A stretch of DNA of 64,000 bases from JBBREP01 sp036501845 (GTDB lineage Bacteria > Actinomycetota > Acidimicrobiia > IMCC26256 > PALSA-610): positions 12,269 to 76,268 of the forward strand of contig DASXZO010000014.1 of NCBI GenBank assembly GCA_036501845.1. Reading direction: 5' to 3'. Below are positions 8,384 through 16,921 of this stretch, piece after piece. Position 1 is the stretch's first letter. Each line of letters begins with the position of its first letter. Below the pieces are notes generated by a model. The model was not told the origin of the DNA and did not search any database. It worked only from the letters and a program-made list of their open reading frames with translations. Position numbers and translations under genes: made by a program.

Positions 8384-9543
8384 TGGGGAGCATTAAGGGC
8401 CGCACCGCGATCGTCGGGATCGGCCAGACCGCTTTCGGCAAAGGCCTGCCCGACACCGAGTTGTCGCTCGCATGCCAGGCGGTGAGCGCCGCGCTCGACG
8501 ACGCGGGCATCGCGCCGTCGGAGGTCGACGGCATGTCGAGTTTCACGATGGAGCCCAACCGCGAAGTCGACGTGGCCAAGAACGTCGGACTCGGCGATAT
8601 CGCGTTCTTCACCCAGGTGGGCTACGGCGGCGGTGCCGCGTGCGGTGTGGTCGGCCACGCGGCGATGGCGGTCGCGAGCGGCCAATGCGAAGTTGCCGTC
8701 GCATGGCGCGCCCGCAAGCGCGCGCTGAAGTCGAGTCGGCCGTGGGCGAACGTGGACTCACGATTGTCCGACGCGTCGATGTGGAGCCGCACATTCGGGC
8801 TGCTGCGGCCGGTCGACGAGATCGCGATGCTCACGCGCCGCCACATGCACGAGTACGGCACAACGCGCGACCACCTCGCCAACGTCGCGCTCGCCGCGCG
8901 CAAGCACGCCAACCGCAATCCGGCGGCCACGATGTACGACCGCACGCTCACCCGTGAGCAGTACATGGCCGGCCGGTGGATCAGCGAGCCGCTCTGCCTG
9001 TTCGACAACTGCCTCGAGACCGACGGCGGGCTCGCCATCGTGATCACCAGCGCCGAACGCGCACGCGACCTACCGCAGCCCCCTGCGTACGTGCACGCCT
9101 ACGCACAGGGTTTGCCCCCGCAACACCAGACGATGACCAACTTCTACAACGACGATCCGCTGCGCGGCCCGGCCTGGGCAACTGCACGCGCGCTGTGGGA
9201 CCGCGCCGATGTCGGCCCGAGCGACGTGAAAGTGGCGCAGCTCTACGACGCCTTCAGCCCGCTGATCCCACTGAGTCTCGAGGGCTACGGCTTCTGCGAG
9301 CGCGGCGAAGGCGGACCGTTCACCGACGACGGTGCGATCGAATGGCCCGACGGCCGCCTCCCCGTGAACACGAGCGGAGCCGGCATGAGCGAGGCGTACG
9401 TGCACGGCTTCAACTTGATCCTCGAAGGCGTGCGCCAGATCCGCGGCACCTCGACGAGCCAGGTCGAAGGCGCCGACGTATCGCTCGTCACCAGCGGCGA
9501 GGGCGTCCCGACGTCCGCGATCCTCTTCACCAAGGACGCGTGA
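8383..9543 (+). CDS. SCPx-type thiolase / lipid-transfer protein (Ltp-like)
   Basis: A 386-residue thiolase-fold protein of the sterol-carrier-protein-X group. The nucleophile-position cysteine is C87 in GGGAACGVVG, and NTSGAGMSEAYVHG is the C-terminal active-site region. In actinobacteria such proteins pair with DUF35 partners as aldolases that split C17 side-chain intermediates (Ltp2-ChsH2 type) or act as thiolases. Here a DUF35 gene follows at once with an ATGA-type overlap, and the crotonase precedes it the same way. The ATG at 8383 is set by the TGATG junction. Confidence 0.85.
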   Translation: MGSIKGRTAIVGIGQTAFGKGLPDTELSLACQAVSAALDDAGIAPSEVDGMSSFTMEPNREVDVAKNVGLGDIAFFTQVGYGGGAACGVVGHAAMAVASGQCEVAVAWRARKRALKSSRPWANVDSRLSDASMWSRTFGLLRPVDEIAMLTRRHMHEYGTTRDHLANVALAARKHANRNPAATMYDRTLTREQYMAGRWISEPLCLFDNCLETDGGLAIVITSAERARDLPQPPAYVHAYAQGLPPQHQTMTNFYNDDPLRGPAWATARALWDRADVGPSDVKVAQLYDAFSPLIPLSLEGYGFCERGEGGPFTDDGAIEWPDGRLPVNTSGAGMSEAYVHGFNLILEGVRQIRGTSTSQVEGADVSLVTSGEGVPTSAILFTKDA

Positions 9544-9992
9544 TGGCTGAATCCGCGCCGACCCCGGCGCCGCTCCTGCCCGATCTCGACGACGAGACCG
9601 CGCGCCCGTTCTGGGATGCGTGCGCGCGCCACGAGCTCGTCGTGCAGCGCTGCGACGACTGCGGCTTGCTCGTGCACCCACCGCGCCCGATGTGCCCGCG
9701 CTGCCGATCGTTGCGCCGAGGCTGGGCGCCGATGAGCGGGCGTGCGACCGTGTGGTCGTACGTGGTCACGCATCCGCCGTTGCTCCCCGCCTACACCGAC
9801 CTCGCGCCCTATGTCGTGGTGATCGTGCAGCTCGACGAGGACCCGACGCTGCGCATGGTGGGCAACCTCGTCGCCGGCGAGGGCGCGGCGATCAACTCGG
9901 TCGACCCGTCGACGGTGCAAATCGGCGAGCCGGTGCGCGTCGTGTGGGAGGTCGTCGACGACGTCACGCTCCCCCGCTGGGTTCGCGCCTGA
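9543..9992 (+). CDS. DUF35 OB-fold protein with zinc ribbon
   Basis: A 149-residue DUF35 protein. An N-terminal helix precedes a rubredoxin-like zinc ribbon (C37, C40, C51, C54), then an OB-fold that contains TVWSYVVTHPPLLPAY. DUF35 subunits bind acyl-CoA and complete the active site of SCPx-like aldolases and thiolases. TGATG overlap with the upstream thiolase gene implies equimolar production and a complex. A strong hairpin follows the gene. Confidence 0.88.
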   Translation: MAESAPTPAPLLPDLDDETARPFWDACARHELVVQRCDDCGLLVHPPRPMCPRCRSLRRGWAPMSGRATVWSYVVTHPPLLPAYTDLAPYVVVIVQLDEDPTLRMVGNLVAGEGAAINSVDPSTVQIGEPVRVVWEVVDDVTLPRWVRA

Positions 9993-10019
9993 ACCGACGC
10001 CCACGAGCGTGAACAGAAA

Positions 10020-10080
10020 GAGACCCGAGCCCTGTGCCGGCTCGGGTCTCGTTGTCGCGATGCGAAAGACACATCGCGAC
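10020..10080. terminator. double hairpin between convergent genes
   Basis: A perfect 12-bp stem GAGACCCGAGCC (10020-10031) pairs with 10039-10050 across a 7-nt loop. A second perfect 9-bp stem, GTCGCGATG (10054-10062) with 10072-10080, follows directly. They lie between the DUF35 gene on the plus strand and the 40-residue gene on the minus strand, and can stop transcription from both sides. Confidence 0.75.
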
Positions 10081-10120
10081 CCGCGCCGGCTGTCTGGGGG
10101 GTGGAAGCCGGCGGCGTTCG

Positions 10121-10243
10121 TTATGCCGCGAGCGGGAGGTCCTGCTGGGGCTCGTCGAGGACGAGCGCGTCCGAGCGAAGCTCGGCGAGGCGGGCTTCCC
10201 AAGCGATCTGGCGGCCAAGCCAGGTGATTGCGGTCGTGTTCAT
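10121..10243 (-). CDS. 40-residue protein divergent from the MerR regulator
   Basis: A short gene of 40 codons plus stop: ATG at 10243 preceded by a good ribosome-binding site (AGAGGTG, about 6 nt before the start). The peptide begins MNTTAITWLGRQIAWEARLA, forms a likely amphipathic helix with conserved-looking Trp residues, and ends in an acidic then hydrophobic tail. It has its own MerR-type promoter (10334-10363) and a hairpin terminator after it, so it appears to be an independent transcript. No family was recognised. It may be a small effector of the response sensed by the adjacent MerR protein. Confidence 0.6.
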   Translation of the reverse strand: MNTTAITWLGRQIAWEARLAELRSDALVLDEPQQDLPLAA

Positions 10244-10333
10244 CGTCGTCACCTCTGTCGGCCCTTGTTCCTCGGGCCCTTGTCTCGATCGGCCGAACTC
10301 CGTATCGTTCGGTCCGAGTGGAGCAACACTGTG

Positions 10334-10363
10334 AGTAAACACTCTAAGTGTCTCAACTGTCAA
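10334..10363 (-). promoter_or_regulatory. MerR-type promoter and operator
   Basis: On the minus strand TTGACA (10358-10363) and TTTACT (10334-10339) are separated by 18 bp. Inside the spacer is a dyad ACACT-CTA-AGTGT (10339-10351), extending to 17 bp (10337-10353) with one mismatch. An operator centred inside a slightly long spacer is the hallmark of promoters that MerR proteins untwist to activate. The divergent gene 60 bp away encodes a MerR protein, so it is probably the regulator of this site. Confidence 0.65.
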
Positions 10364-10410
10364 GTCGAACGCTCTATTTCCAGCCGCTCATCTCAGGATC
10401 CTGGGCCCGA

Positions 10411-11130
10411 ATGACCGAAATGCGCATTGATGACCTGGCTCGGGCGGCCGAGATGCCGGTCGACACGATCCGCTACTACGCCCGAGAGGGCCTGCTGCCG
10501 CCGGCGGTGAAGCAGGGCAAGAACCGCCTCTACGGGCCCGAGCACGTCGAGCGCCTCGCCCGGATCCGGGCGCTCCAGTCGAAGCGGTTCTCGCTCGCGG
10601 CGATCCGCGCCATCCTCACGTCCGACCGACCGAACCTCGACGGCCTGTTCCTCGACAGCGACCACGAGTACGACCTGGCCACGCTCGTGGCGATCTCGGG
10701 CGTCGACGACGCGCTCGTCGACCAGCTCGTGGAAGTGGGCCTACTCGCCGACCCCATGTCGCTCGGCCGCCGCGCCTTCGACGATGCCGACCTCGCGCTG
10801 CTGCGCGGCATCGCCGAACTACTCGCGATCGGCATGACGCCGACGATCCTCGTGGAACTCGGCCGCGTGTACGTGCGCCACTTCGGCGAGCTGCAGCGCG
10901 AGGTGCACGCCATGCTTGCGGGCTGGAACAATCCCGATTGGGATCCCGCCGAGATGGAGACCGTGCAGCGCACGCTCACCGCGAACGCGTCACGCCTCTT
11001 GCCGGCGATCGACCAGGTGTTGAACTACGTGCACCAGCGCACCGTGCAACGCCTCACGCTCGAGGCGATCGAAACCGCGCAGTCGACCGGCACTGGTGTC
11101 GGCGGCGTGCGCGGTTCGATCGAGCTCTGA
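10411..11130 (+). CDS. MerR-family transcriptional regulator
   Basis: A 239-residue regulator. Residues 4-70 form the MerR winged helix (RIDDLARAAEMPVDTIRYYA, then RLYGPEHVERL and IRALQSKRFSLAAIRAIL). The remaining 170 residues are helical, far longer than metal-sensing MerR proteins and lacking their cysteine pattern, so a small organic ligand is more likely. ATG 10411 begins directly at the winged helix. The adjacent spacer-centred dyad and the 40-residue divergent gene are its likely target. Confidence 0.88.
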   Translation: MTEMRIDDLARAAEMPVDTIRYYAREGLLPPAVKQGKNRLYGPEHVERLARIRALQSKRFSLAAIRAILTSDRPNLDGLFLDSDHEYDLATLVAISGVDDALVDQLVEVGLLADPMSLGRRAFDDADLALLRGIAELLAIGMTPTILVELGRVYVRHFGELQREVHAMLAGWNNPDWDPAEMETVQRTLTANASRLLPAIDQVLNYVHQRTVQRLTLEAIETAQSTGTGVGGVRGSIEL

Positions 11131-11149
11131 CGCTGCCGCGGCAGCGCGA

Positions 11150-11482
11150 TCAGATCGTGATCTCGGTGACCGTTCCCGACGCGATCGTCACGTCTTGGTG
11201 GGCGTTGCCGTCGCGACCAAGAACTGTGTAGCTCCCAACCGCGAGCTCTGGGAACACGCCCGCGTATACGGAACCGCCGGGGAGTTGCCGCTCGCGCACA
11301 TCCGTGTGCACGAACGGCGCGGTCTCGCCGGGATGCGTGAGCTCGACCTCGCGACCGCAGAGGTCTTCGGTGGCGTGCACCACGAGCGCGCCCACATCGT
11401 TGCCGATGTCGAGCACCACAGTTCCCTGCCGGCTCGGCGGAAGCTTGGGTTCGGCGAAGGGCAGATGCCGGTGCGCGTTCAC
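11150..11482 (-). CDS. hypothetical beta-rich protein linked to DUF4331
   Basis: A 110-residue protein whose ATG overlaps the TGA of the DUF4331 gene. The sequence alternates short strands (TVVLDIGNDVGALVVHA, HPGETAPFVHTDVRER, SYTVLGRDG, TIASGTVTEITI), as in a small immunoglobulin- or carboxypeptidase-regulatory-like beta sandwich. There is no signal peptide or membrane segment. Proteins of this kind sit beside DUF4331 in other actinobacteria as I recall, but no function is known. Confidence 0.7.
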   Translation of the reverse strand: MNAHRHLPFAEPKLPPSRQGTVVLDIGNDVGALVVHATEDLCGREVELTHPGETAPFVHTDVRERQLPGGSVYAGVFPELAVGSYTVLGRDGNAHQDVTIASGTVTEITI

Positions 11483-12882
11483 TTGGCGGGGACGTCGTAA
11501 CCGCTGAACGGCACGCCGAGGTAGGGGAAGTGGGCGAGGTAGTGCTCGGTGCCCTTGGCCGTCTGGTCGGTGGCGCTGCTCGTGAGGCCCTGGTCGACGT
11601 CGCCGACCGCGGCATCAGGCTTGTACGACGGCTCGACGAGCGGGTAGGTGGCGCCCGCGATCGCCTTGAGCTCGATCGTCACCACGTCGTCGGCGATGCG
11701 GCGTCCGTTCGGGAAGCCGGCGAGGTCGCCGCCCACCACACCGAGGTTCTTCGGCGTGTGCGCCGGCGGGATCGCCATGTTCAGCCGGAGCAGGTCGGCT
11801 TGCGTCGAGCCGGTGAAGTTCTGGAAGCCGGGAACGATGCCGCTGGGAATCCCCGTGAGCAGGATCGCCGCGAGGTCGGAACGCGGCGCCTTCGAGGCGT
11901 CGAGCTTCGCCAGATTCGGGAAGTGGCCCTTGTAGAGCACAGGAAGCAACGCGCCGAGTTCGGGGTGCAGCACGCCGCTGGCGAAGTTGCTGTCGTGGAC
12001 CGGGTCGGTGCGGTTCCAGTCGTCCTTGTGTTCCATGGGAACGAGCACCTCGTTGAACAGCGGATTGCCGAGGCGCGACACCTGCGTCCACGGACCCGTG
12101 TTCGTGCCATCGCCCTCGTACATGTGCACCCGCTGGCGCGACGCACTGGTGTACACGCCGATCACCGACGCCGCGTGCGCGGGGTTCGTGGGCGTCGAGC
12201 CGTTGTGCGTGAGCTTGCTCTTCGGCAATTGGAGCGCGATCGAGTGCACGTTGAGTTGCTTGGTCGCGTTCACCGCGGCCGCACTCGCGGGAATCGGGAT
12301 CTCGTGCAGCGATTGGATGGGCCGCAGCGCGCCGAGGTCGAAGATCGATCCGAGGTCGACGTAGAAACCCTCTGCCCGCTGACCTGCGAACACCTTGCCG
12401 CCGCCGGGGAGCGAGTGAATCGCCTCGTTCGCGAGCTTCGAATAGTCGGGGGTGGATCGTGGCCCGATGTTGCACGGCGGGCACGGCACGTTCTTGGCGA
12501 GCACGGTCGAGCGGCTCTTCGATCCACTCCAGTCGACACGCGTCACGGAGTAGAACTGGCGCCGGTTCCAGTTGCTCGAGCTGAGCGAATCGATCGGGCC
12601 TACGTTGTACAAGAACGTGCCGCCCACCTCGATCACCGTGTTGAAACGGAACTGGTAGGTGATGTCGGTGTTGGCGTCGTTGTTGTTGTCGATGTTGATC
12701 TCATAGAGCACGTCGTCGCCGAACTCGTAGAAGTTCGGGCCGCCCGCCGGTCCCTGCAACGGCACGTAGTTGGCGATCAGCGTGACCGTGTCGTGGTCGT
12801 CAGGGCTGACGAACGCGTACAGGTCGGTGCTGTCGGCGACAGGGTCTTTCGAGATCTCCGGTGCCTCACGATGCGATGACAT
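11479..12882 (-). CDS. DUF4331 domain-containing protein
   Basis: A 467-residue DUF4331 protein. It starts MSSHREAPEISKDPVADSTD, the diagnostic opening of the family, and continues with LYAFVSPDDHDTVTLIANY. The rest is beta-rich with many Asn and Asp residues, and includes a CPPC pair near residue 136. No signal peptide is evident although many relatives are exported. Biochemical role unknown. It is the middle gene of a three-gene minus-strand operon with a Tat-signal protein upstream (12-bp gap) and the small beta-rich protein overlapping downstream. Confidence 0.9.
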   Translation of the reverse strand: MSSHREAPEISKDPVADSTDLYAFVSPDDHDTVTLIANYVPLQGPAGGPNFYEFGDDVLYEINIDNNNDANTDITYQFRFNTVIEVGGTFLYNVGPIDSLSSSNWNRRQFYSVTRVDWSGSKSRSTVLAKNVPCPPCNIGPRSTPDYSKLANEAIHSLPGGGKVFAGQRAEGFYVDLGSIFDLGALRPIQSLHEIPIPASAAAVNATKQLNVHSIALQLPKSKLTHNGSTPTNPAHAASVIGVYTSASRQRVHMYEGDGTNTGPWTQVSRLGNPLFNEVLVPMEHKDDWNRTDPVHDSNFASGVLHPELGALLPVLYKGHFPNLAKLDASKAPRSDLAAILLTGIPSGIVPGFQNFTGSTQADLLRLNMAIPPAHTPKNLGVVGGDLAGFPNGRRIADDVVTIELKAIAGATYPLVEPSYKPDAAVGDVDQGLTSSATDQTAKGTEHYLAHFPYLGVPFSGYDVPAK

Positions 12883-12894
12883 TCCCGCTCCCCT

Positions 12895-13206
12895 TTATCC
12901 GCGTGACGCGTGATACAGCGCGGCCGCGAGCCGCCGGTTCTTGACGATGACCTCGCGCTCGCCCGTGTAGAGCGCGACGAGCCCCTTGCGGACGTCGCGC
13001 ACATGCGCGACAACCGGCACGCTGACCGTGTCGTCGTCGGGCAACGCCGCGACGCCGGCGTCGGCCGACGCGTCGCTTGACATGTGCGCCGAGTTGCCTC
13101 CGGCCAACGCTCTCGCTGCCGTGGCCGGCGCAGCCGCCGCGACACCTGCCGCAGCCGCCACCGCCGACGACCGCTTCAGAAATTGCCGCCTACTCGATGA
13201 TCCCAT
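12895..13206 (-). CDS. Tat-exported hypothetical protein
   Basis: About 103 residues beginning MGSSSRRQFLKRS, a twin-arginine signal (S-R-R-Q-F-L-K), followed by an Ala-rich hydrophobic stretch and a likely cleavage after AARALA. The mature part is about 70 residues, with DDTVSVPVVAHVRDVRKG and a basic end. ATG 13206 is preferred to a TTG at 13218 because GGGAGG lies just upstream of the ATG. It heads the DUF4331 operon and probably acts outside the membrane; no family recognised. Confidence 0.72.
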   Translation of the reverse strand: MGSSSRRQFLKRSSAVAAAAGVAAAAPATAARALAGGNSAHMSSDASADAGVAALPDDDTVSVPVVAHVRDVRKGLVALYTGEREVIVKNRRLAAALYHASRG

Positions 13207-13492
13207 GATGCCTCCCAACGCGATGTGTCATCCACGTTTCGGAGGCCGCCCGCACAGCGGATGCAGGCCCGCCGTTGTCCAAACGTTGATCTGGGGGTCA
13301 ACGCCCCGACCGGGCAATGGCGGTGTTGGCCCGGCCCGCAGCCAACTCCGCCGGGTTGGCGCGGTGGCGGCCGGCTCGCGTACTGGTAGATCAGTCGGGA
13401 TCAAATGACCGGCGGCGTTTTGCACTTGCGTCAGGGTCTCAGATACGCGACATTGGCGCCTTCGCAACGTACGGGCCTTGTCAATGTGAGGG

Positions 13493-15025
13493 ATGACTAT
13501 GGTCGCTACGGTTGCCAACGCGGGCGTGAAATACACCGCGACGACGCACGTGATGCACATCGATTGGCAGGCACCTGAGGGGGTCGGCGGCGCGACGTAC
13601 GAGGTGCAAGCGGTCGGTAGTGCCACCGTCTACAGCACACAGGGCACATCGATCGACATCACGGGCTTGTTTCCGGGTGACTACACGTTCCAAGTCACCA
13701 CCGTCACCGCCGACGGGCGCAGTAATCCGGCGCCGACCACTCCGGTCAACGCTTCGATTCCGCCGCCACAGGCGCCGGCGTGGTGTTACGTGTCGGCATG
13801 GATGGCCACCGCGGTCATCTTTGCAATGACGCTCGCGGCGTTCTTGGCCTGGGCCGCAAAGGCCGACCACCGGTCCACCTGGGCGGCCATCGCGTGGGCA
13901 AGCGGCTTGTTGTGTCTGGGTCTCGCGATCGTGAACGCGATCTCGGGCCGTTTGGCGTTCTGGCGCGTTGTCGTAGGAGCGGACGGCCGGGTGTCGACAT
14001 CGAAGTTGCAACCGGCGATGTGGACGCTGCTCGTGATGTTCGTGCTCGTCTACTTCACCGCGTTGACCTGGTTCGGCGGCGAGAAAGGTCTCTTCACGTC
14101 GTTCCTCGACAGCGGCAGCCTCACGAGCAACACGAGCGCTTCCGCGTGGGCGAGCTACCTCATCCTCCTCGGCGGCCCGTTCGCCAATCTTGCGATCGCC
14201 AAGGGGATGGTTACGAGCAAGGTCTCGAACGGCACGCTGCAAAAGACGGTCGCCGACGACGGCACCGTGGCACTACGGCACGCGATCACCGATGACAACG
14301 GCGACATCGACCTGGTCGACACCCAATATCTGCTGTTCAATCTCGTGGCAATCACGTACGTAATCATCGGGCTGGCCACACAGAACTCCCTGCCGGTCAT
14401 CCCTCCTCTGCTGCTCGCACTGACCGGGACATCGGCGGCGGCATACACGCTCAACAAGGCGCTCGACCAGAACGCGCCGACCGTGAACAGCATCGTTCCA
14501 TCCAGCGCGCGTGCTGGCGACACCGTGGTTATCAACGGCTCGAACTTCATGCCTGAGGACGTGAACGGACGGATGCCGGCCGTCACCATCGACGGAAGGC
14601 AAGCGACTGTGAGCCACGCGACCGATTCCCAAATCACCACCGCCGTACCGCCTGGTACGTCGACCGGTGCCCGCAACGTGATCGTCACCACAGCGGCAAA
14701 GGTCAGCACGGATGCGACCTCGATGCAGATCGTCGCCGACACGCCGACGATCGTTGCGATCCAACCGCCGGTGCCCCATCTGAATCAGGAGATCACGATC
14801 GACGGCACCGATTTCTTGTCCGGACTCGACGGTTCGAAGAAGGTCACCGTGTTCTTCGACAACCGTGACCCTCAAGACGCAAACATCACCGCGCTTCCCA
14901 ACGGGATCGAACGCGTTGTGGTAGATGTGCCGCCGAATGTCGCTACGGCGGTCGACGTCGCGGTCAAGGTAAGGACGACTCGAGGCACAGAAACCGACCC
15001 TCAGAACGTCACCTTCGCACCGTAA
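13493..15025 (+). CDS. membrane protein with Fn3-like N-terminus and IPT/TIG domains
   Basis: A 510-residue protein. Residues 1-95 look like a fibronectin-III fold (HIDWQAPEGVGGATYEVQ, ITGLFPGDYTFQVTTVTADG). Five or so membrane segments follow between about 100 and 325 (such as TAVIFAMTLAAFLAW and LLVMFVLVYFTALTW). Two IPT/TIG immunoglobulin-like repeats end the protein (about 335-420 and 425-510: APTVNSIVPSSARAGDTVVI and TIVAIQPPVPHLNQEITI). No N-terminal signal is visible. ATG 13493 is used; ATG 13499 is better spaced from GTGAGG. Function unknown; the soluble domains suggest envelope or surface binding. Confidence 0.78.
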   Translation: MTMVATVANAGVKYTATTHVMHIDWQAPEGVGGATYEVQAVGSATVYSTQGTSIDITGLFPGDYTFQVTTVTADGRSNPAPTTPVNASIPPPQAPAWCYVSAWMATAVIFAMTLAAFLAWAAKADHRSTWAAIAWASGLLCLGLAIVNAISGRLAFWRVVVGADGRVSTSKLQPAMWTLLVMFVLVYFTALTWFGGEKGLFTSFLDSGSLTSNTSASAWASYLILLGGPFANLAIAKGMVTSKVSNGTLQKTVADDGTVALRHAITDDNGDIDLVDTQYLLFNLVAITYVIIGLATQNSLPVIPPLLLALTGTSAAAYTLNKALDQNAPTVNSIVPSSARAGDTVVINGSNFMPEDVNGRMPAVTIDGRQATVSHATDSQITTAVPPGTSTGARNVIVTTAAKVSTDATSMQIVADTPTIVAIQPPVPHLNQEITIDGTDFLSGLDGSKKVTVFFDNRDPQDANITALPNGIERVVVDVPPNVATAVDVAVKVRTTRGTETDPQNVTFAP

Positions 15026-15198
15026 CCAGAGTCGGCGGGGCGGCCTGGTGACCTTCGATGGCGTTCGTCGTCAGGTCGACGGCGCCGTGATCGTCACGGC
15101 TCCGGGGGTGGCGACAACCCCACGCGGGTGGTCTTGTCGTATGCAGGGAACGCGAGCACGGCGGCAGTGTTGCAAATCGCAACCTGACGACGCACCCG

Positions 15199-15594
15199 CT
15201 ACAGCTTCGCGTCGGGGATCGTTGGCTGGAAAAGCTCGACCGGGTTGCCAGAGGGGTCGTCGAGCAGTATTTGGTTGCCGCCGATGCCGGTGACGATGTC
15301 GTTGCGGAAATGGGCCCCCGCAGTTCGCAACTCGGCCACGAGTGATTCGAGGTCGTCGACCTCGACCACGAAGCGGTTCCAGCCACCCGGTTCCGGCAAC
15401 GTGCCGTCACCTATTGCCGCACCGCCGCCAGGCCCACCTCCCGGCGCGCTCAGCGCCAATTGCAGATCGCCACGTTCGAGCATCGCGAACGCCGGCGCCG
15501 GATGCATCAGCTCGCGGAAGCCGAGCTTTCCGCAATAGAAGGCGATCGCCTCGTCCACGTCGTTCACGAAGTACCGCACACGAACACTGGCCAT
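15199..15594 (-). CDS. VOC/glyoxalase-superfamily protein
   Basis: A 131-residue vicinal-oxygen-chelate protein with paired beta-alpha-beta-beta-beta modules: VRYFVNDVDEAIAFYCGKLGF and, in the second half, FVVEVDDLESLVAELRTAGA followed by LLDDPSGNPVELFQP, where the glutamate is a usual metal ligand. The His usually at the first metal position is not clear (E or N nearby). Candidate activities are a dioxygenase-like, resistance or isomerase function; none is favoured. TATACA lies 6 nt before the ATG, so the mRNA may be leaderless. Confidence 0.82.
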   Translation of the reverse strand: MASVRVRYFVNDVDEAIAFYCGKLGFRELMHPAPAFAMLERGDLQLALSAPGGGPGGGAAIGDGTLPEPGGWNRFVVEVDDLESLVAELRTAGAHFRNDIVTGIGGNQILLDDPSGNPVELFQPTIPDAKL

Positions 15595-15668
15595 ACCTGC
15601 TGTATACCCCAGCCCCGCGCGCCGAGCGCGCAGTCGGACGGCGCTCCACTCCGAATACCGTTCGCGCC

Positions 15669-16907
15669 GTGAAGTGCACCATGACCAGCCGACTCGTTTA
15701 CGTGGCCGCGACCTTGCTCGTGGCCGCCTCGTGTAGCAGTAGCGGGAACAAGGCGAGCACTACGAGCAGCGCGGCGCCACGCACCTCGTCATCTGCGGCA
15801 CCTTCGACCAGCACAGCTGCGACGACTACGACGGCGGCGCCGAATGCGCCGTTGCGAGTGGCGTTGCGGACGGTAGTGCGGGGTCTGGCGAGCCCGGTCG
15901 GGATGGCGGTGCGGCACGGCGACCCAGCCCTCTATGTCGCCGAGCAGTACACGGGCAAGGTGGTCGCCATCGTCAACGGGCACATCCGCAGCGCGGCGCT
16001 GCTCGACCTCCACGGCGCCGTCAGCAAGGGCAACGAACAAGGTTTGCTCGACCTCGCCTTCTCCCCGGACGGCACCCACATGTACATCGATTACACCGAC
16101 CCGCACGGCGACACCCACGTGGACGAATATCGCGTGGGCACGGACGGGGTCGCAGATCCGAGCAGCCGCCGGAGCGTGCTGTTCGAGCGCCAGCCGTTCC
16201 CGAACCACAACGGCGGCGAGGTGCTGTTCGGTCCCGATGGCGAGCTCTACATCGGCCTCGGCGACGGCGGTTCGGAAGGCGATCCGCAGCACAACGGGCA
16301 GAACCGCGACACCTTGCTCGGCAAGATCCTGCGCATCGATCCGAACCCCATCGGCTCGCAGGCCTATGCCGTGCCGATTGACAACCCGTTCGTCGGCGTG
16401 GCCAACACCAAGCCCGAGATCTGGATGTGGGGCCTGCGCAATCCATGGCGGTTCTCGTTCGACTCCGCCACCGGTGCGATGTGGATCGGCGACGTCGGCC
16501 AGGACAAGTTCGAGGAGATCGACGTGGCGCCGAAGGGCGCCAAAGGCCTCAACTTCGAATGGTCGCGCCGCGAGGGATTCGCCGCCTACAACGGCGGCAC
16601 GCGTCCTCCGGGCGGCGTCGATCCCGTGTACGCGATCTCGCATGCCGACGGTTCGTGCGCCGTCGTCGGCGGCTACGTGTATCGAGGACGCGACATTCCG
16701 GCAATGTTCGGCAAGTACCTGTTCACCGACGACTGCAAGGGCGACCTGCTGATGCTGACGCCGAACGGCACACATCCGACGGCGGCCGCAACCAACCCCG
16801 GCCTGCACATCGATCAGCCCACGAGCTTCGGCGAAGACGCGTCCGGCGAGCTCTACATGATCTCGCGCAGCGGCACGCTCTCGAAAATTGTCGCGGGCAC
16901 TGGATAA
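15669..16907 (+). CDS. PQQ-type soluble glucose/sorbosone dehydrogenase lipoprotein
   Basis: A 412-residue secreted six-bladed propeller of the glucose/sorbosone dehydrogenase (Yliι/sGDH) type. A signal peptide ends in LLVAASC, a lipobox, followed by a Ser/Thr-rich linker. Diagnostic motifs are GLASPVGMAV, LLDLAFSPDG, FPNHNGGEVLFGPDGELYIG (with the His of the PQQ site), GDGGSEGDPQ, MWGLRNPWRFSFD and DVGQDKFEEIDV. It would oxidise a sugar or alcohol outside the membrane using PQQ. The start GTG 15669 is chosen because TACCGT ends 7 nt upstream (leaderless arrangement); ATG 15681 is in frame. Confidence 0.85.
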   Translation: MKCTMTSRLVYVAATLLVAASCSSSGNKASTTSSAAPRTSSSAAPSTSTAATTTTAAPNAPLRVALRTVVRGLASPVGMAVRHGDPALYVAEQYTGKVVAIVNGHIRSAALLDLHGAVSKGNEQGLLDLAFSPDGTHMYIDYTDPHGDTHVDEYRVGTDGVADPSSRRSVLFERQPFPNHNGGEVLFGPDGELYIGLGDGGSEGDPQHNGQNRDTLLGKILRIDPNPIGSQAYAVPIDNPFVGVANTKPEIWMWGLRNPWRFSFDSATGAMWIGDVGQDKFEEIDVAPKGAKGLNFEWSRREGFAAYNGGTRPPGGVDPVYAISHADGSCAVVGGYVYRGRDIPAMFGKYLFTDDCKGDLLMLTPNGTHPTAAATNPGLHIDQPTSFGEDASGELYMISRSGTLSKIVAGTG

Positions 16908-16921
16908 CCGCGCGCGTTGGC

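Noticed and set aside
13219..13492. Possible small gene in the 274-bp gap
   Set aside because: Frames here lack a ribosome-binding site and any hydrophobic or domain pattern.
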